From Streptomyces luteolifulvus (GTDB lineage: Bacteria > Actinomycetota > Actinomycetes > Streptomycetales > Streptomycetaceae): 41,149 bases of DNA. The notes under the pieces are model-generated. The model was not told the DNA's origin. It worked only from the letters and a program-made list of their open reading frames with translations, and ran no database searches. Where the stretch lies: NCBI RefSeq assembly GCF_008806595.1, contig NZ_VZRB01000048.1, positions 1 through 41,149 on the forward strand, read 5' to 3'. Shown one piece after another: positions 33,333 to 41,149 of this stretch (its first letter is position 1; every line of letters starts with the position of its first letter). A program made the position numbers and the translations under genes.

Positions 33333-33371
33333 CGGGAAGCGGCCTGGGGAAACGGGCCGGTGGGTGACACC

Positions 33372-33851
33372 GGAACCGCGCCCCAGGTCGACTTCACGCG
33401 CCCCGAGCCTCTATCGCCTCAACGCCCAGCATCAGCAGTGGAGTTCGGGCGCTTCCCTGTGGGGGACAAAGCTCCCGCCTGGCTCGCCCATCCGAGCCTG
33501 ACCGGCCTGGAACCGGCCGCCTGGGCCGACCTGCTCGAGCGCTACACCCGCTACCGCACCGACCACCCGCCGGTCGTCATCCCCGGACGTCACCGGGGAG
33601 GGAACACAGGCACCAGCCTGCTCTCCGCCTCCGACCAGGTACTCGCCACCGTCCTCACCAAACGCTGGTCCCTGCAGCAGGCCACCCTGGCCACCCTGTT
33701 CGGCGTCTCCAAGGCGAGGATCGGCAGGGCCGTCCGCGAAACCACCCCCGACCTCGACGCACTCGGCCACACCGTCACCGCCGGAGCGATCAAGGTGACC
33801 TCCCACGACCAGCTCGCAGCCATCGCCGGACAGCGTCCGCCTTCGCCCTGA
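33372..33851 (+). pseudogene. Transposase-related fragment with helix-turn-helix
   Basis: About 160 codons starting at the 3' edge of intron A: EFGRFPVGDKAPAWLAHPSL, LLERYTRYRTDHPPVVIPG, then DQVLATVLTKRWSLQQATLA and TLFGVSKARIGRAVRETTPD, a helix-turn-helix, ending ALGHTVTAGAIKVTSHDQLA. The last blocks recall the C-terminal or N-terminal HTH part of Streptomyces transposases with an LFGV..xTIG motif, but I cannot fix the family. No catalytic DDE residues are visible. The start belongs to sequence beyond the intron and is missing. Confidence 0.45.
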
Positions 33852-34094
33852 ACTCCCCAACGAAATGGGGGAGGTATTGATCGTCAGCTCCCTGGCGCGG
33901 AGCAGCACTAGTTCGAGGCCCAATTCGACCTCAGACCATGAAGAACAAGCTCAGAAGCGGGACTTGCTCACCGGAACGAGGACGGAGCGACAACGGACAC
34001 CTCAACAACTGCACGGGCTCTCGGAACACCCCGAGCATGCCCACCGATCACGTCGGCGCACCGGGAAGCTCCAAGATCCCCGACAGAATCAAGC
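33852..34094. other. Intergenic, no supported gene
   Basis: No codon-biased frame. It contains one copy (33941-33958) of an 18-base near-repeat, aagaacaagctcagaagc, that recurs at 36322-36339. Confidence 0.4.
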
Positions 34095-35045
34095 TCAGAC
34101 GGTGGCATCCTGCTGTTCCAGCCATTTTGAAATCACTTGGTTTGTTTCTTCGGGCATTTCCTCCTGGATCCAGTGACCGCAGTCCAGGCCGACCACTTCC
34201 ACATTGGGCACGAACTCTGTCAGGTTTTCGGACCTCGGGATCGCCCAGTCCCCGTCGCCGTAGATCATGAGGACGGGCTGTTGGATGATCGGGTCCACGT
34301 CCGCCAGCAAGCGCCAGTTGCGGTCGAGGTTCCTGTACCAGTTGATGCTGCCCGTGAATCCCGATGATTCGAACGCGGAGACGTAGACGGCCAGTTCGCT
34401 GTCGCTCATGACGGGCTCACCGAGTGGTGTTTCCGCTCTTGCGAGATTGATCATTGCCATGCCCGGCTCAGGGGGCGCGGGGGGCACGTTTTTCCGGTAA
34501 AGGTTGCGGAGGAACTGGTATGCGTTTTCATCGAACACGGCGTCCGCAACGCCCGGTTGTCGATTGAAGTGGACGAAGTAGAAGTCGCCGCCGAGGAATT
34601 CTTCCATGACCTCGATCCACGGCTTTTCTCCGCGCACCTGGTAAGGCAAGCTCAGGTTGATCACCTTGTTCACACGGTTGGGGTGCAACAGGGTCAGTCC
34701 CCAGACGACGAACGCACCCCAGTCATGGCCGACGAATGTGGCGTCTTCGTATCCGTAGTGGTCGAGGAGCGCGACGAGGTCACCCGAGAGGTGCTCGATG
34801 TCGTAGTCCGTCACTTCGGTCGGGCGGGATGAGTTGCCGTAACCCCGCTGGTTCGGTGCGATGACGTGGTAGCCGGCTGCGGCGAGGGTGGGCATCAGGT
34901 GACGCCAGGAGAAGGCGTGCTCCGGCCAGCCGTGGCAGAGCACGATGGGCTTTCCCTCGTTTTCTCGACCTGCTTCGAAGACTTCGAGTTCCACACCGTT
35001 GACCGGAATAATGGTGGGCTTGGGAAAATCGGTTGGATTGAGCAT
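34095..35045 (-). CDS. Alpha/beta hydrolase, epoxide-hydrolase type
   Basis: 316 residues from ATG 35045 (GAGGAAAA upstream; a GTG directly before is less well placed). Motifs of soluble epoxide hydrolases: oxyanion HGWPE (39-43), nucleophile D108 in VGHDWGAFV, a cap domain with GSINWYRN (ring-opening Tyr), acid in YGDGDWAIP and base His in DCGHWIQEEMPEE. Asp as nucleophile with HGWP separates it from esterases. The codon choice is less GC-biased than average here (many AAT, GAT, TTT), a sign of recent transfer. Monocistronic; the upstream region 35049-35230 holds no gene. Confidence 0.85.
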   Translation of the reverse strand: MLNPTDFPKPTIIPVNGVELEVFEAGRENEGKPIVLCHGWPEHAFSWRHLMPTLAAAGYHVIAPNQRGYGNSSRPTEVTDYDIEHLSGDLVALLDHYGYEDATFVGHDWGAFVVWGLTLLHPNRVNKVINLSLPYQVRGEKPWIEVMEEFLGGDFYFVHFNRQPGVADAVFDENAYQFLRNLYRKNVPPAPPEPGMAMINLARAETPLGEPVMSDSELAVYVSAFESSGFTGSINWYRNLDRNWRLLADVDPIIQQPVLMIYGDGDWAIPRSENLTEFVPNVEVVGLDCGHWIQEEMPEETNQVISKWLEQQDATV

Positions 35046-35279
35046 CACTTTTCCTCATTGTCTTTTCGGGGTGATTAGGATTAGGTGAAGGTTCCCGAAG
35101 AGTGTTCGGGCTGTCGAATCACGAACTCTTCTCACGGAGGGGACCCGTTCGGAATGAAGCCTGCCACGGAGATCACCGATATGCGACGGGATGGTTACTC
35201 GTAACCTCAGCTATTCAAGCTCTCTATAAGCCTCCGCGGGCCTTGATGTCCTTGATCTGCGCGTTGGCCGAGCGGTTGA

Positions 35280-35861
35280 TCATGATGGCCGCTCGGGCCT
35301 CGCCATCGCCGCCACCATCCGCTCCAGGCGGGCCAGCCGGGTCTTCTCGGTGCGGGCGGTGACCAGGCGGAGGTATAGGGCGAACTGGTCGGACTTGCTG
35401 AGCGTCTCGTAGAACGCCCGCGCGGCCGGGTTCGCGTCGAGCGCCTCGACGAGATCCGGCGGTGCGGTGGCATTCTTCTGCGAGGCGTATGCCGTCTCCC
35501 AGCGGCCGTCCGCCCGCGCCGCCTCGATCTCGGCGAGGCCGCGGGGGCGCATCCGACCTGCCGCGATCAGAGCCTCGGCCTTGTCGACGTTCACCTGCGA
35601 CCAGGCGGAGCGGGGGCTGCGGGGTGTCGTGCGCTGCAGGAAGTACGTGTCGTCAAAGCCACGCCGCAGACCGTCGATCCAGCCGAAGCAGAGCACCGTG
35701 TCGACCATCTCTTCCCAGGTGAGCGACGGGATGCCGGTGTGCTTCTTGGCGATCTTCACCCAGAGCGCGGTCCGTTCCCCGTGATGCGTGTCGAGCCAGG
35801 CCTCAAGCTCGGCCGGGCTCGCGGGAACAAGGATCTCGACGCCGTCCTCGTATTTCTGCAT
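35280..35861 (-). CDS. YdeI/OmpD-associated family protein
   Basis: 193 residues from ATG 35861. Typical blocks: WLDTHHGERTALWVKIAKKH, WEEMVDTVLCFGWIDGLRRG, TYFLQRTTPRSPRSAWSQVN and PPDLVEALDANPAARAFYET with LSKSDQFALYLRLVTARTEK. Members are small cytoplasmic proteins linked to stress or antimicrobial-peptide protection; biochemical role unsettled. The end MARPERPS is short for the family; one base less near 35310 would extend it as GEARAAIMINRSANAQIKD, so the C-terminus may be frameshifted. Confidence 0.75.
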   Translation of the reverse strand: MQKYEDGVEILVPASPAELEAWLDTHHGERTALWVKIAKKHTGIPSLTWEEMVDTVLCFGWIDGLRRGFDDTYFLQRTTPRSPRSAWSQVNVDKAEALIAAGRMRPRGLAEIEAARADGRWETAYASQKNATAPPDLVEALDANPAARAFYETLSKSDQFALYLRLVTARTEKTRLARLERMVAAMARPERPS

Positions 35862-35938
35862 AAACCGCAGACTAGAGGCCTTATAGGACAGATGTTGACC
35901 TACTCGAGCGCACCGCTCAGGTGACCTGCTCAAGCGGC

Positions 35939-36312
35939 CTACTCAGGCGACCTGACCGGCTCACTACTTGGCGAGCTTCGCCCTGCTGCCACAGGCCACC
36001 CGTCGAGTCGATGAACTGCTTGAGCTGACGGCCGACGTCGAGGTCGCGCACTCGGATGTTCCCGATCTCCCCGCTGTGGCCGCCTGGAGGAACCCGACGA
36101 ACCGGGCTGCGCGGTCAGCAGGTTGACGCAGGTTGCGGTACAGGTGCACGGGCCGTAGTAGGGCAGGTCAGCGACCACCTCGGCCAGCGGTTCACCCTCA
36201 GCACGCAGCAGTTCACGATCTCGGTAGCAAGTGCTGGGAACGCATCCGCCAGTCGTGGGTACAGCCCATCTGTCGCCACGGCACCGTACATGTCGCAGGC
36301 CATGAGAAGCAC
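35939..36312 (-). pseudogene. Conserved hypothetical protein, multiple frameshifts
   Basis: Leftward pieces: MACDMYGAVATDGLYPRLAD with AFPALATEIV, then in another frame LLRAEGEPLAEVVADLPYYG and CTCTATCVNLLTAQPGSSGS, then EIGNIRVRDLDVGRQLKQFI and DSTGGLWQQGEARQVV. The blocks join with indels near 36220 and 36080 into one Streptomyces protein of unknown function with a CTCT.TC cysteine cluster. The start at about 36312 abuts the IS4 fragment. Confidence 0.5.
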
Positions 36313-36318
36313 CAGAGG

Positions 36319-36552
36319 TTAAAGAACAAGGTCAGAAGCTGTTCCTGATCCGTGCACGACATCGTCGTAGGAGTCCTGCTGGAACAGCGCCAGAGCAAGC
36401 ACGAAGTAGACCATGAACCGGCTCGACAGGGGACGGGGCTTGGCATCCCGCCGACCACACGCGGTCAGCACCTCATCCACCAGCTCAGGAACGATCCACT
36501 CGGTGAGCAACCCGAGCCGGACCTCATCGGATAACCCGATCCATTGATGCAT
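36319..36552 (-). pseudogene. IS4-family transposase, N-terminal fragment
   Basis: The N-terminal 60 residues match the IS4 insert-element N-domain: DEVRLGLLTEWIVPELVDEV, LTACGRRDAKPRPLSSRFMV and YFVLALALFQQDSYDDVV. Homology ends there (about 36360), followed by unrelated codons and a stop. The catalytic DDE domain is absent. The 18-base near-repeat (36322-36339) lies at the broken end. Confidence 0.75.
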
Positions 36553-36646
36553 GCCCGGTCAACGAACCAGCACTCCGGCGGTCACCGCGCCTGGGAGAGG
36601 AACTACTTGCACCTCACAAGCAACGGCATTGAGTCCCCGGCGGAAA

Positions 36647-36661
36647 GTGACATACAGTCAC
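36647..36661. promoter_or_regulatory. Dyad GTGAC-ATACA-GTCAC, possible TetR-type operator
   Basis: A perfect 5-bp dyad with a 5-base centre, four bases before the TA target of the IS630 copy. It looks like an operator whose downstream gene was separated by the insertion. Confidence 0.35.
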
Positions 36662-36666
36662 CTCTA

Positions 36667-37924
36667 GTAGATTGTCGCTGCTAAGTGTGGCTCTGATCGG
36701 TGGAGTTGACGGTCGGGCGGTCTTCCCTCGTCGCTTCACTTCGGCCGGGCGGGGGTGCCATGTCGTCGCAGAAGAAGTATCCGGTTGCCTTGAGTGCTGA
36801 GGATCGACAGGCGTTGGTGCGGGTGACCACGACTGGAGTCCGTAGCGCGTCGATGATCAGACGGGCGCGGGTGTTGCTCGCGCTGGATACGTCGGTCGGC
36901 GAGTCGATCCGCGGGCGGTGATCGCGGACCGGGTCGGGGTGTCGTGCGAGTCGGTCCGGCTGATCTCGAAGCGGTATGCGGAGACCGGCGGCGATGTGTG
37001 GGCCACGGTCGGCCGGAAGGAACGCGCCTGCCCCCCGGTGCCCTCCCCGGTGACCGGTGAGGTCGAGGCGAGGCTGATCGCGCTGGCCTGCTCGACGCCG
37101 CCCAAGGGCCACGCCCGGTGGTCGCTGCGCCTGCTGGAGAGGCACGTGGCGCTGATCGAGGACATCCCGAACCTGGACCACTCCACGATCGGCCGGGTCT
37201 TAAAAAAACGGAACTGCGTCCTCACCTGAAGAAGTGCTGGACCATCCCGCCCGCCGCGAATGCGGCCTTCGCCGCGGCGATGGAGGACGTCCTGGCGGTC
37301 TACCGCCGGCCCTGCGACCCGGAGCGTCCGGTGGTGTGCATGGACGAGAAGCCATACCAGTTGCTCGGCCACGTCCGCGATCCGCTTCCCCCGCGGCCGG
37401 GCCGTGACCGCCGCGAGGACAACGAGTACGTCCGCTTGGGGACCTGCTCGATCTTCTGCTGGGTCGAACCGCTGCGCGGATGGCGGCGCGTGGACGCCCG
37501 GCCCCGCCGGACCAGGGTCGACTGGGCGCACCAGGTCGAGCACCTGCTGACCGTGGACTATCCCGGCGCCGCCACGGTCGTGCTGGTGATGGACAACCTC
37601 AACACCCACACCACCGCCTCGCTCTACGAGGCGTTCGACCCGGCAAAGGCCTTCGCGCTGGCCCAGCGCCTGGAGATCCACCACACCCCCAAACACGGCT
37701 CCTGGCTCAACATCGCCGAGATCGAGCTCTCCGCGCTCACCCGCCAGTGCCTGGACCGCCGCATCGACGACCTCGCCGTGCTCAACACCGAACTCGCCGC
37801 CTGGCAGCAGCACACCAACAGCGACCAGCGCCAAGTCGACTGGCACTTCACCACCGACGACGCCCGCGTGAAACTGCGCCACCTCTACCCAACCACACAG
37901 CAAAAATAAGCTGCGACAATCTAC
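36667..37924 (+). mobile_element. IS630-family element with TIRs and TA duplication
   Basis: Left end GTAGATTGTCGCTGCT (36667-36682) and right end AGCTGCGACAATCTAC (37909-37924) are inverted repeats with one mismatch in 16. Both sides are flanked by TA (36665-36666, 37925-37926), the target duplicated by IS630/mariner elements. Total 1258 bp. Confidence 0.9.
36760..37909 (+). pseudogene. IS630-family transposase, one indel plus A7 slippery site
   Basis: From ATG 36760: KKYPVALSAEDRQALVRVTT, ARVLLALDTSVGE. A base is lost near 36903; the next frame gives PRAVIADRVGVSCESVRLIS, ARWSLRLLERHVALIEDI and GRVLKK. At 37202-37208 (A_AAA_AAA) the frame must move -1 to TELRPHLKKCWTIPP. The DDE domain is complete: VVCMDEKPYQLLG (D), VVLVMDNLNTHTTASLYEAF (D), HTPKHGSWLNIAEIELSAL (E), ending at TAA 37907-37909. 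The A7 run fits programmed -1 frameshifting, known in some IS families; the first indel is a plain lesion. Confidence 0.8.
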
Positions 37925-38120
37925 TAGCCGGTCAGGACCGGCTGCTCGAAGTAGCGGTTGAGTGAGCTGGCTCAGCACGTTGTTCGCCAGACCGGCTGTT
38001 GTTCCTCACGGGGCGACAGGCTGATGCCGGCGGGTCGGGTTCGCCTGGCCCTGTCGGTGACAGCGACACGGCCGAGATCCCACTGGCAGGCGTCCTTACC
38101 GCTTGACCAGACTGAAGATC

Positions 38121-38903
38121 ATGGAAACTATCGTGCCTGTCAGCAACGGTGAACTCTGGGCGGACGATTCGGGAGGGCACGGGCTGCCGCTCATCCTGCT
38201 GCACCCGGGCGTCGGCGATTCGACGATATGGGACCTCGTCCTCCCGGCGCTCACCGCGCGGCACCGGGTGATCCGCTACGACTCCCGCGGCTACGGCCGC
38301 TCGCCCGGGCCGGCTGCCGTGTATTCCCTGGTGGAGGACCTCGCTGAGGTCCTTGACCATTTCGAGCTGGCCCGCGCGGTGCTGGTGGGCTCCAGCATGG
38401 GCGGCGCCACCTCGATCAGTCTGGCTCTGCACAGCCCGGACCGGGTTGCGGGTCTCGCGCTCTTCGCGCCCGGGGCCACCGGGTATGACAGCGCGCCGCC
38501 CGGGTTCTACGAAGAGGTCGGGAAGCTGGCCACGGCCGACGACATCGAGGGCATCGTCCGGCTCGTGCTGGGTATCTGGGGGCGGGCCGGCGGCGGCACC
38601 CCAGAGGCCGATCCGGTCGCAGCCGCCCAGCTCCGGGGGGTCCTGCCTGCCTGGTTCAGCACGGTCGGCCACCAGAGGACCGACGCTCCCGCCTTCCATC
38701 GGCTCGGGGAGATCGCCGCGCCCGCGCTGCTGGCACTGGGGGAGCTGGACGAGCCGGAGGTGGTGCGCTGCAACGAGGAGATGGCGGACCGGATCCCCGA
38801 CTGCCGCTTGGTCCGGCTAGCCGCCTGCGACCACTACCCGACGCTGCGCGAGCCAGAGACCGTCGTCCAGCTGATCGAGCAGCTGTACGCCGACGCGCGA
38901 TGA
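38121..38903 (+). CDS. Alpha/beta hydrolase, serine nucleophile
   Basis: 260 residues from ATG 38121 (a TTG at 38103 would add six). LLHPGVGDSTIWD gives the oxyanion region, YDSRGYGRSPGP the usual strand-4 turn, and VLVGSSMGGATSISLA the nucleophile elbow (Ser92). The acid is likely D in LGELDEPEVV and the base His in ACDHYPTLREP. Such enzymes include esterases, lactonases and 3-oxoadipate enol-lactonase-like hydrolases; substrate unknown. It starts 200 bases beyond the IS630 end, so its promoter region may have been altered by that insertion. Confidence 0.8.
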   Translation: METIVPVSNGELWADDSGGHGLPLILLHPGVGDSTIWDLVLPALTARHRVIRYDSRGYGRSPGPAAVYSLVEDLAEVLDHFELARAVLVGSSMGGATSISLALHSPDRVAGLALFAPGATGYDSAPPGFYEEVGKLATADDIEGIVRLVLGIWGRAGGGTPEADPVAAAQLRGVLPAWFSTVGHQRTDAPAFHRLGEIAAPALLALGELDEPEVVRCNEEMADRIPDCRLVRLAACDHYPTLREPETVVQLIEQLYADAR

Positions 38904-39121
38904 GCATTGCCGACGGTTCAGGGCCTCGCGCACGATCTGACGCGGATGGTTTCGCTGTGGTCATCCCGCTGCTGCCCGGAGTGGACAGTGCCACCGGCGG
39001 CGCCGTTCGCGTGCTGCTGCTCATGACGGCCGCACTGGCCCTTACCCCGGCCAGTGACGGTGCCTCCGGCTCCATCCGATCCGCGCTCGAACGATCCCTG
39101 TTCACCAAGGGCACCTCATGA
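38900..39121 (+). CDS. Small hypothetical ORF overlapping the hydrolase stop
   Basis: 73 codons starting in an ATGA overlap with the hydrolase stop. It contains one moderately hydrophobic stretch (GAVRVLLLMTAALALTP). No family recognised; coupling by overlap is the only support. It could be chance. Confidence 0.3.
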   Translation: MSIADGSGPRARSDADGFAVVIPLLPGVDSATGGAVRVLLLMTAALALTPASDGASGSIRSALERSLFTKGTS

Positions 39122-39402
39122 CCGCCCCGAAAAGACACATACCAGAAACACCCAATGGACGGCCTCCGACCGGCTTCCCGGCCTCGCGCGTGCTGAATAT
39201 AAGTACGTGCTACTCGAGCACGTCACCCTCGGCCCCAGCAGAATGGGCGACACAGCCCGCGCCGCACTCGTCCTCAACAGACACTGGAAATGATCTTCAT
39301 TGAGAAGACCTCAGCGGCAGCAGTGGAGAGATACGGAGGCGGAGTGGAAGGTGATGCCGGGACCAGGCGGTTTGGGTGGGGAACTGGGTTCGGATCCGCC
39401 GC
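39122..39402. other. Short region with a possible gene fragment
   Basis: On the plus strand, ARAEYKYVLLEHVTLGPSRM and GDTARAALVLNRHW (ending 39293) look like protein sequence with normal codon use but no credible start, so it may be the tail of a lost gene. The remainder to 39402 holds nothing I can support. Confidence 0.3.
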
Positions 39403-40296
39403 TCATGCATGGCGTGCGCGGCTCAGATCACGCGGAGCAGCCGTTTGCCGCGCATCGGCCGCGGCTACGGCGTCAGCGAATTCGTCCGGGGCCTCCATCG
39501 GCACGAAGTGTCCGATCCCGCGCAGGTTTTGAAGCTGGAGGTCTGCGAAGTACTGGTCGAGCTGGTCGGACCAGGCTGGAGGGAACAGGGGGTCACGGTC
39601 CGGCCAGAGTACCGTGGTCGGTACGCCGATCCGCTCCGCGGGCGGCGGTGGTTGCTCGGTCACCACGCGAGCCAGGGCGTCTGCGGTGGCTCGATACCAG
39701 CCGAGCAGGGCAGCCGCTCTGCCCGGCTGGGAGTACACCGAGACCAGGTGGTCGAGGTGTCCGTCGGGTGGCGTGAACCCCGGGCCGGCCCAGTGGGTCC
39801 AGAAGTGGCCCAGGAACGCACGGATCGCATCCGGCCGGCCGTCCAGCAGCTGCACCGCGAAGGGGAGCTGGTTGAACGACAGGTACCAGAACTCCGGCGC
39901 CGCCTGGGGGCCGAGGATCCGCTCACCCATGCCCGGCAGCGGCGGCGTCAGCACCAGGGCGCGGATGAGATCCGGTCGCAGCCGGGCGATCGCAACCGCG
40001 ATCCGGCTACCGATATCGTGTCCGGCGACCACCGGCCGGTCCAGGCCCAGCTCTTCGATCAAGCCAATGACGCTGCGTGCCTGCGCGTCGGCGCCGTACG
40101 ATGTCGGATCGCTGGATCGCCAGTCCGAAGCTCCCAACCCCCGCAGGTCCGGCACCACGACGTCCATCGCCGGCAATCGGGCGAGGACCCCGCGGTACTC
40201 GCTGCGGTCGCCCGGCCACCCATGCAGCAACACCGCCGCGACCCCCGCACCGACGCGGTCGTAGCAGAGCCGGAATCCATCAATGGCGCTCGTCAA
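39403..40296 (-). CDS. Alpha/beta hydrolase, epoxide-hydrolase/dehalogenase type
   Basis: 297 residues from TTG 40296 (TSAIDGFRLCYDRVG fits the usual beginning; an in-frame ATG at 40371 adds 25 residues). Motifs: VLLHGWPGDRSEY (oxyanion), PDLRGLGASDW, nucleophile Asp94 in VVAGHDIGSRIAVAIA, VLWPDRDPLFPPAW (acid region) and GIGHFVPMEAPDEFADAV (base His). HGWPG with Asp nucleophile is typical of epoxide hydrolases and haloacid/haloalkane-type hydrolases. Intact and alone; the strand opposes its left neighbour. Confidence 0.8.
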   Translation of the reverse strand: MTSAIDGFRLCYDRVGAGVAAVLLHGWPGDRSEYRGVLARLPAMDVVVPDLRGLGASDWRSSDPTSYGADAQARSVIGLIEELGLDRPVVAGHDIGSRIAVAIARLRPDLIRALVLTPPLPGMGERILGPQAAPEFWYLSFNQLPFAVQLLDGRPDAIRAFLGHFWTHWAGPGFTPPDGHLDHLVSVYSQPGRAAALLGWYRATADALARVVTEQPPPPAERIGVPTTVLWPDRDPLFPPAWSDQLDQYFADLQLQNLRGIGHFVPMEAPDEFADAVAAADARQTAAPRDLSRARHA

Positions 40297-40439
40297 ACCC
40301 ACTCGACCAGGATAGGTGGCGTAGCGCCAACGAACGGCTTCCTCATGCACTGCTTCGGCTGCCGCAGTCATACCTGCGCGCAGGCCGCAGGATCGTCCCG
40401 CAAACGCGGTAGTCGTGTCTGCCCGCCGCCGCGACCGCC

Positions 40440-40860
40440 CGCTGCGCTTTCCCCCAGCACATCCTGGACGGCGCCTACGTCCGCGTCGCCCTGCTCGAGC
40501 TGGCGGTCCGGTTCGGGCGGCTACTGCGCCGCCGCTTCCAGGCGGCTCGCGCTGACGCTCACGCTCCGATTTCGCCGGTAACGGCAGTTGGGAAGACCCG
40601 CCGCCTGTCGGAGCCGTCCGCGCACGACGACGACCTGCGCATCCTCGCCTACAAGTGGACGCCGCCGGCCTGCGGCGCGGCCACCTGATTGGGTTGATGC
40701 TCAAGGGCGAAGACCTCATCGACGCGGACCAGGTGACCCGGCAGATCAGCCTCGATGAGGCCCGCGAGGACCGACTGGTGGCCGAAGTGGCCATCGATCG
40801 CGTCCGGGACGAGTTCGGCCCGCGCGTGATCGGCCCCGCCGCCGTCCTCGGGCGCCTGGT
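40440..40860 (+). pseudogene. Y-family DNA polymerase (DinB-like), C-terminal remnant
   Basis: Pieces in several frames give the little-finger domain: ALTLTLRF, TRRLSEPSAHDDDLRILAYK, then DAAGLRRGHLIGLMLKGEDL, IDADQVTRQISLDEAREDRL and VAEVAIDRVRDEFGPRVIGP with AAV at the end (about 40860). At least three indels lie between 40560 and 40670. The catalytic palm and fingers are absent. In intact relatives this region grips DNA during lesion bypass. Non-functional. Confidence 0.65.
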
Positions 40861-41032
40861 GAACCGCCTTGCTCCTGCCTGCGGAGGGATGCTGCGCAAG
40901 TCGGTCTGTGAGGGCGGTCCTCCTGGGCACGGCCCGTGTCCACGGATGGTGCGCAGCAGGGTGTGGTCACGGCCCGGCCCGGAGAGGGGAGATGGCGTGT
41001 GGGGGGGGGCAGGCCGCGGTGCCTTAGAACTC

Positions 41033-41149
41033 CTAACAAAGTGAGAGGTTCTTCAGTCGTCGCCAGCAGATGATTGCGCAGGCCAGGCTGAGGAAGGCTT
41101 CGTGGATGTCGTCGCGGATCTCCCAGCGGGTGCGTAACCGGCGGAACCA
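41033..41149 (-). pseudogene. IS5-family transposase, C-terminal end (window edge)
   Basis: The leftward frame entering from the window edge reads WFRRLRTRWEIRDDIHEAFL, SLACAIICWRRLKNLSLC and stops at TAG 41033-41035. This is the conserved end of Streptomyces IS5-family transposases (the ExxK region ... RWEIRDDIHEAFL block). The rest lies outside the window, so intactness is unknown. The 170 bases to its left (40861-41032) hold no gene and include a run of nine G (41001-41009). Confidence 0.8.

Larger units (their letters stand above)
28566..33370 (+). mobile_element. Group II intron A: 5'-truncated and split by later insertions
   Basis: The two ends of one intron are seen: a reverse-transcriptase N-part (28571-29108) and its C-part plus domains V/VI (32690-33370). 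Between them lie a serine-recombinase element and intron B. The 5' ribozyme part (domains I-III) and the first ~40-50 RT residues are missing, and the left end abuts a TnpC-like fragment. Loss of the 5' part is a usual result of incomplete intron retrotransposition. Confidence 0.65.

Noticed and set aside
41001..41009. Run of nine G as a special structure
   Set aside because: A lone homopolymer in non-coding DNA; no further G-tracts nearby to make a quadruplex, and such runs are prone to sequencing error.
1..41149. CRISPR arrays, tRNA or rRNA genes
   Set aside because: No regularly spaced repeats and no cloverleaf or rRNA-like stretches were found by eye on either strand.

Overview
The window is high-GC actinomycete DNA, most likely Streptomyces. 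The codon bias (G/C in third positions), GTG/TTG starts, the dispersed cgcagttccccgcgcccct motif, and the families present (DNRLRE/RHS secreted proteins, DUF6087, DrrA-type ABC, graspetide genes) all point that way. It reads as accessory DNA, such as a chromosome arm or large plasmid. I see no rRNA, tRNA or CRISPR. Two compact, largely intact specialised-metabolism loci sit among decayed mobile-element debris.

Layout. 1-7.5 kb: the end of an IS605-type tnpB; a small membrane protein whose C-terminus is read from that IS; a lipoprotein gene lying between the two halves of one broken IS630 transposase; a frameshifted DNRLRE secreted protein joined to the C-terminal part of a tyrosine recombinase plus its accessory gene; a broken hypothetical, an intact MBL-fold hydrolase and a broken cysteine hydrolase. 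7.6-21.2 kb: an intact, apparently undescribed biosynthetic cluster. Leftward genes are a nucleotidyltransferase, an HisC-like aminotransferase, a class II aldolase and a dTMP-kinase-like kinase. Rightward genes are a CYTH-like protein, an argininosuccinate-synthase-like enzyme, an ATP-grasp homologue lacking the ATP-binding core, a full ATP-grasp ligase, a SidA/IucD-type N-hydroxylase, a membrane desaturase, an MFS exporter and a FemAB/GNAT-like aminoacyl (acyl) transferase. 21.3-23.5 kb: a small ORF, a strong hairpin, a ComB-like phosphatase, and an ISL3 fragment joined to a drrA fragment. 23.8-28.1 kb: a graspetide (ATP-grasp RiPP) locus with DUF6087, a regulator, a precursor peptide, an ATP-grasp ligase and a PIMT-like methyltransferase; the regulator and ligase are frameshifted. 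28.1-33.9 kb: a nested mosaic of a Tn554-type accessory fragment, group II intron A split in two, a large serine recombinase and group II intron B. 34-41.1 kb: three alpha/beta hydrolases, a YdeI-like protein, fragments of IS4, dinB and IS5, and a nearly complete IS630 copy with TIRs, TA duplication and an A7 slippery run.

How it fits together (inference). In the main cluster, amine hydroxylation, an ArgG-type condensation, ATP-grasp amide formation, a FemAB-like acyl transfer and export suggest a small peptide-like molecule carrying an N-hydroxy amine or N-hydroxy-guanidine. The aldolase, aminotransferase and kinase would make or modify a building block. No ArgH-like lyase, NRPS, PKS or pathway regulator is visible. 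About 15 kb around this cluster has no frameshift, while both flanks average roughly one or more per kb. That argues for real decay of the flanks rather than uniform sequencing error, though reads would be needed to settle single cases.
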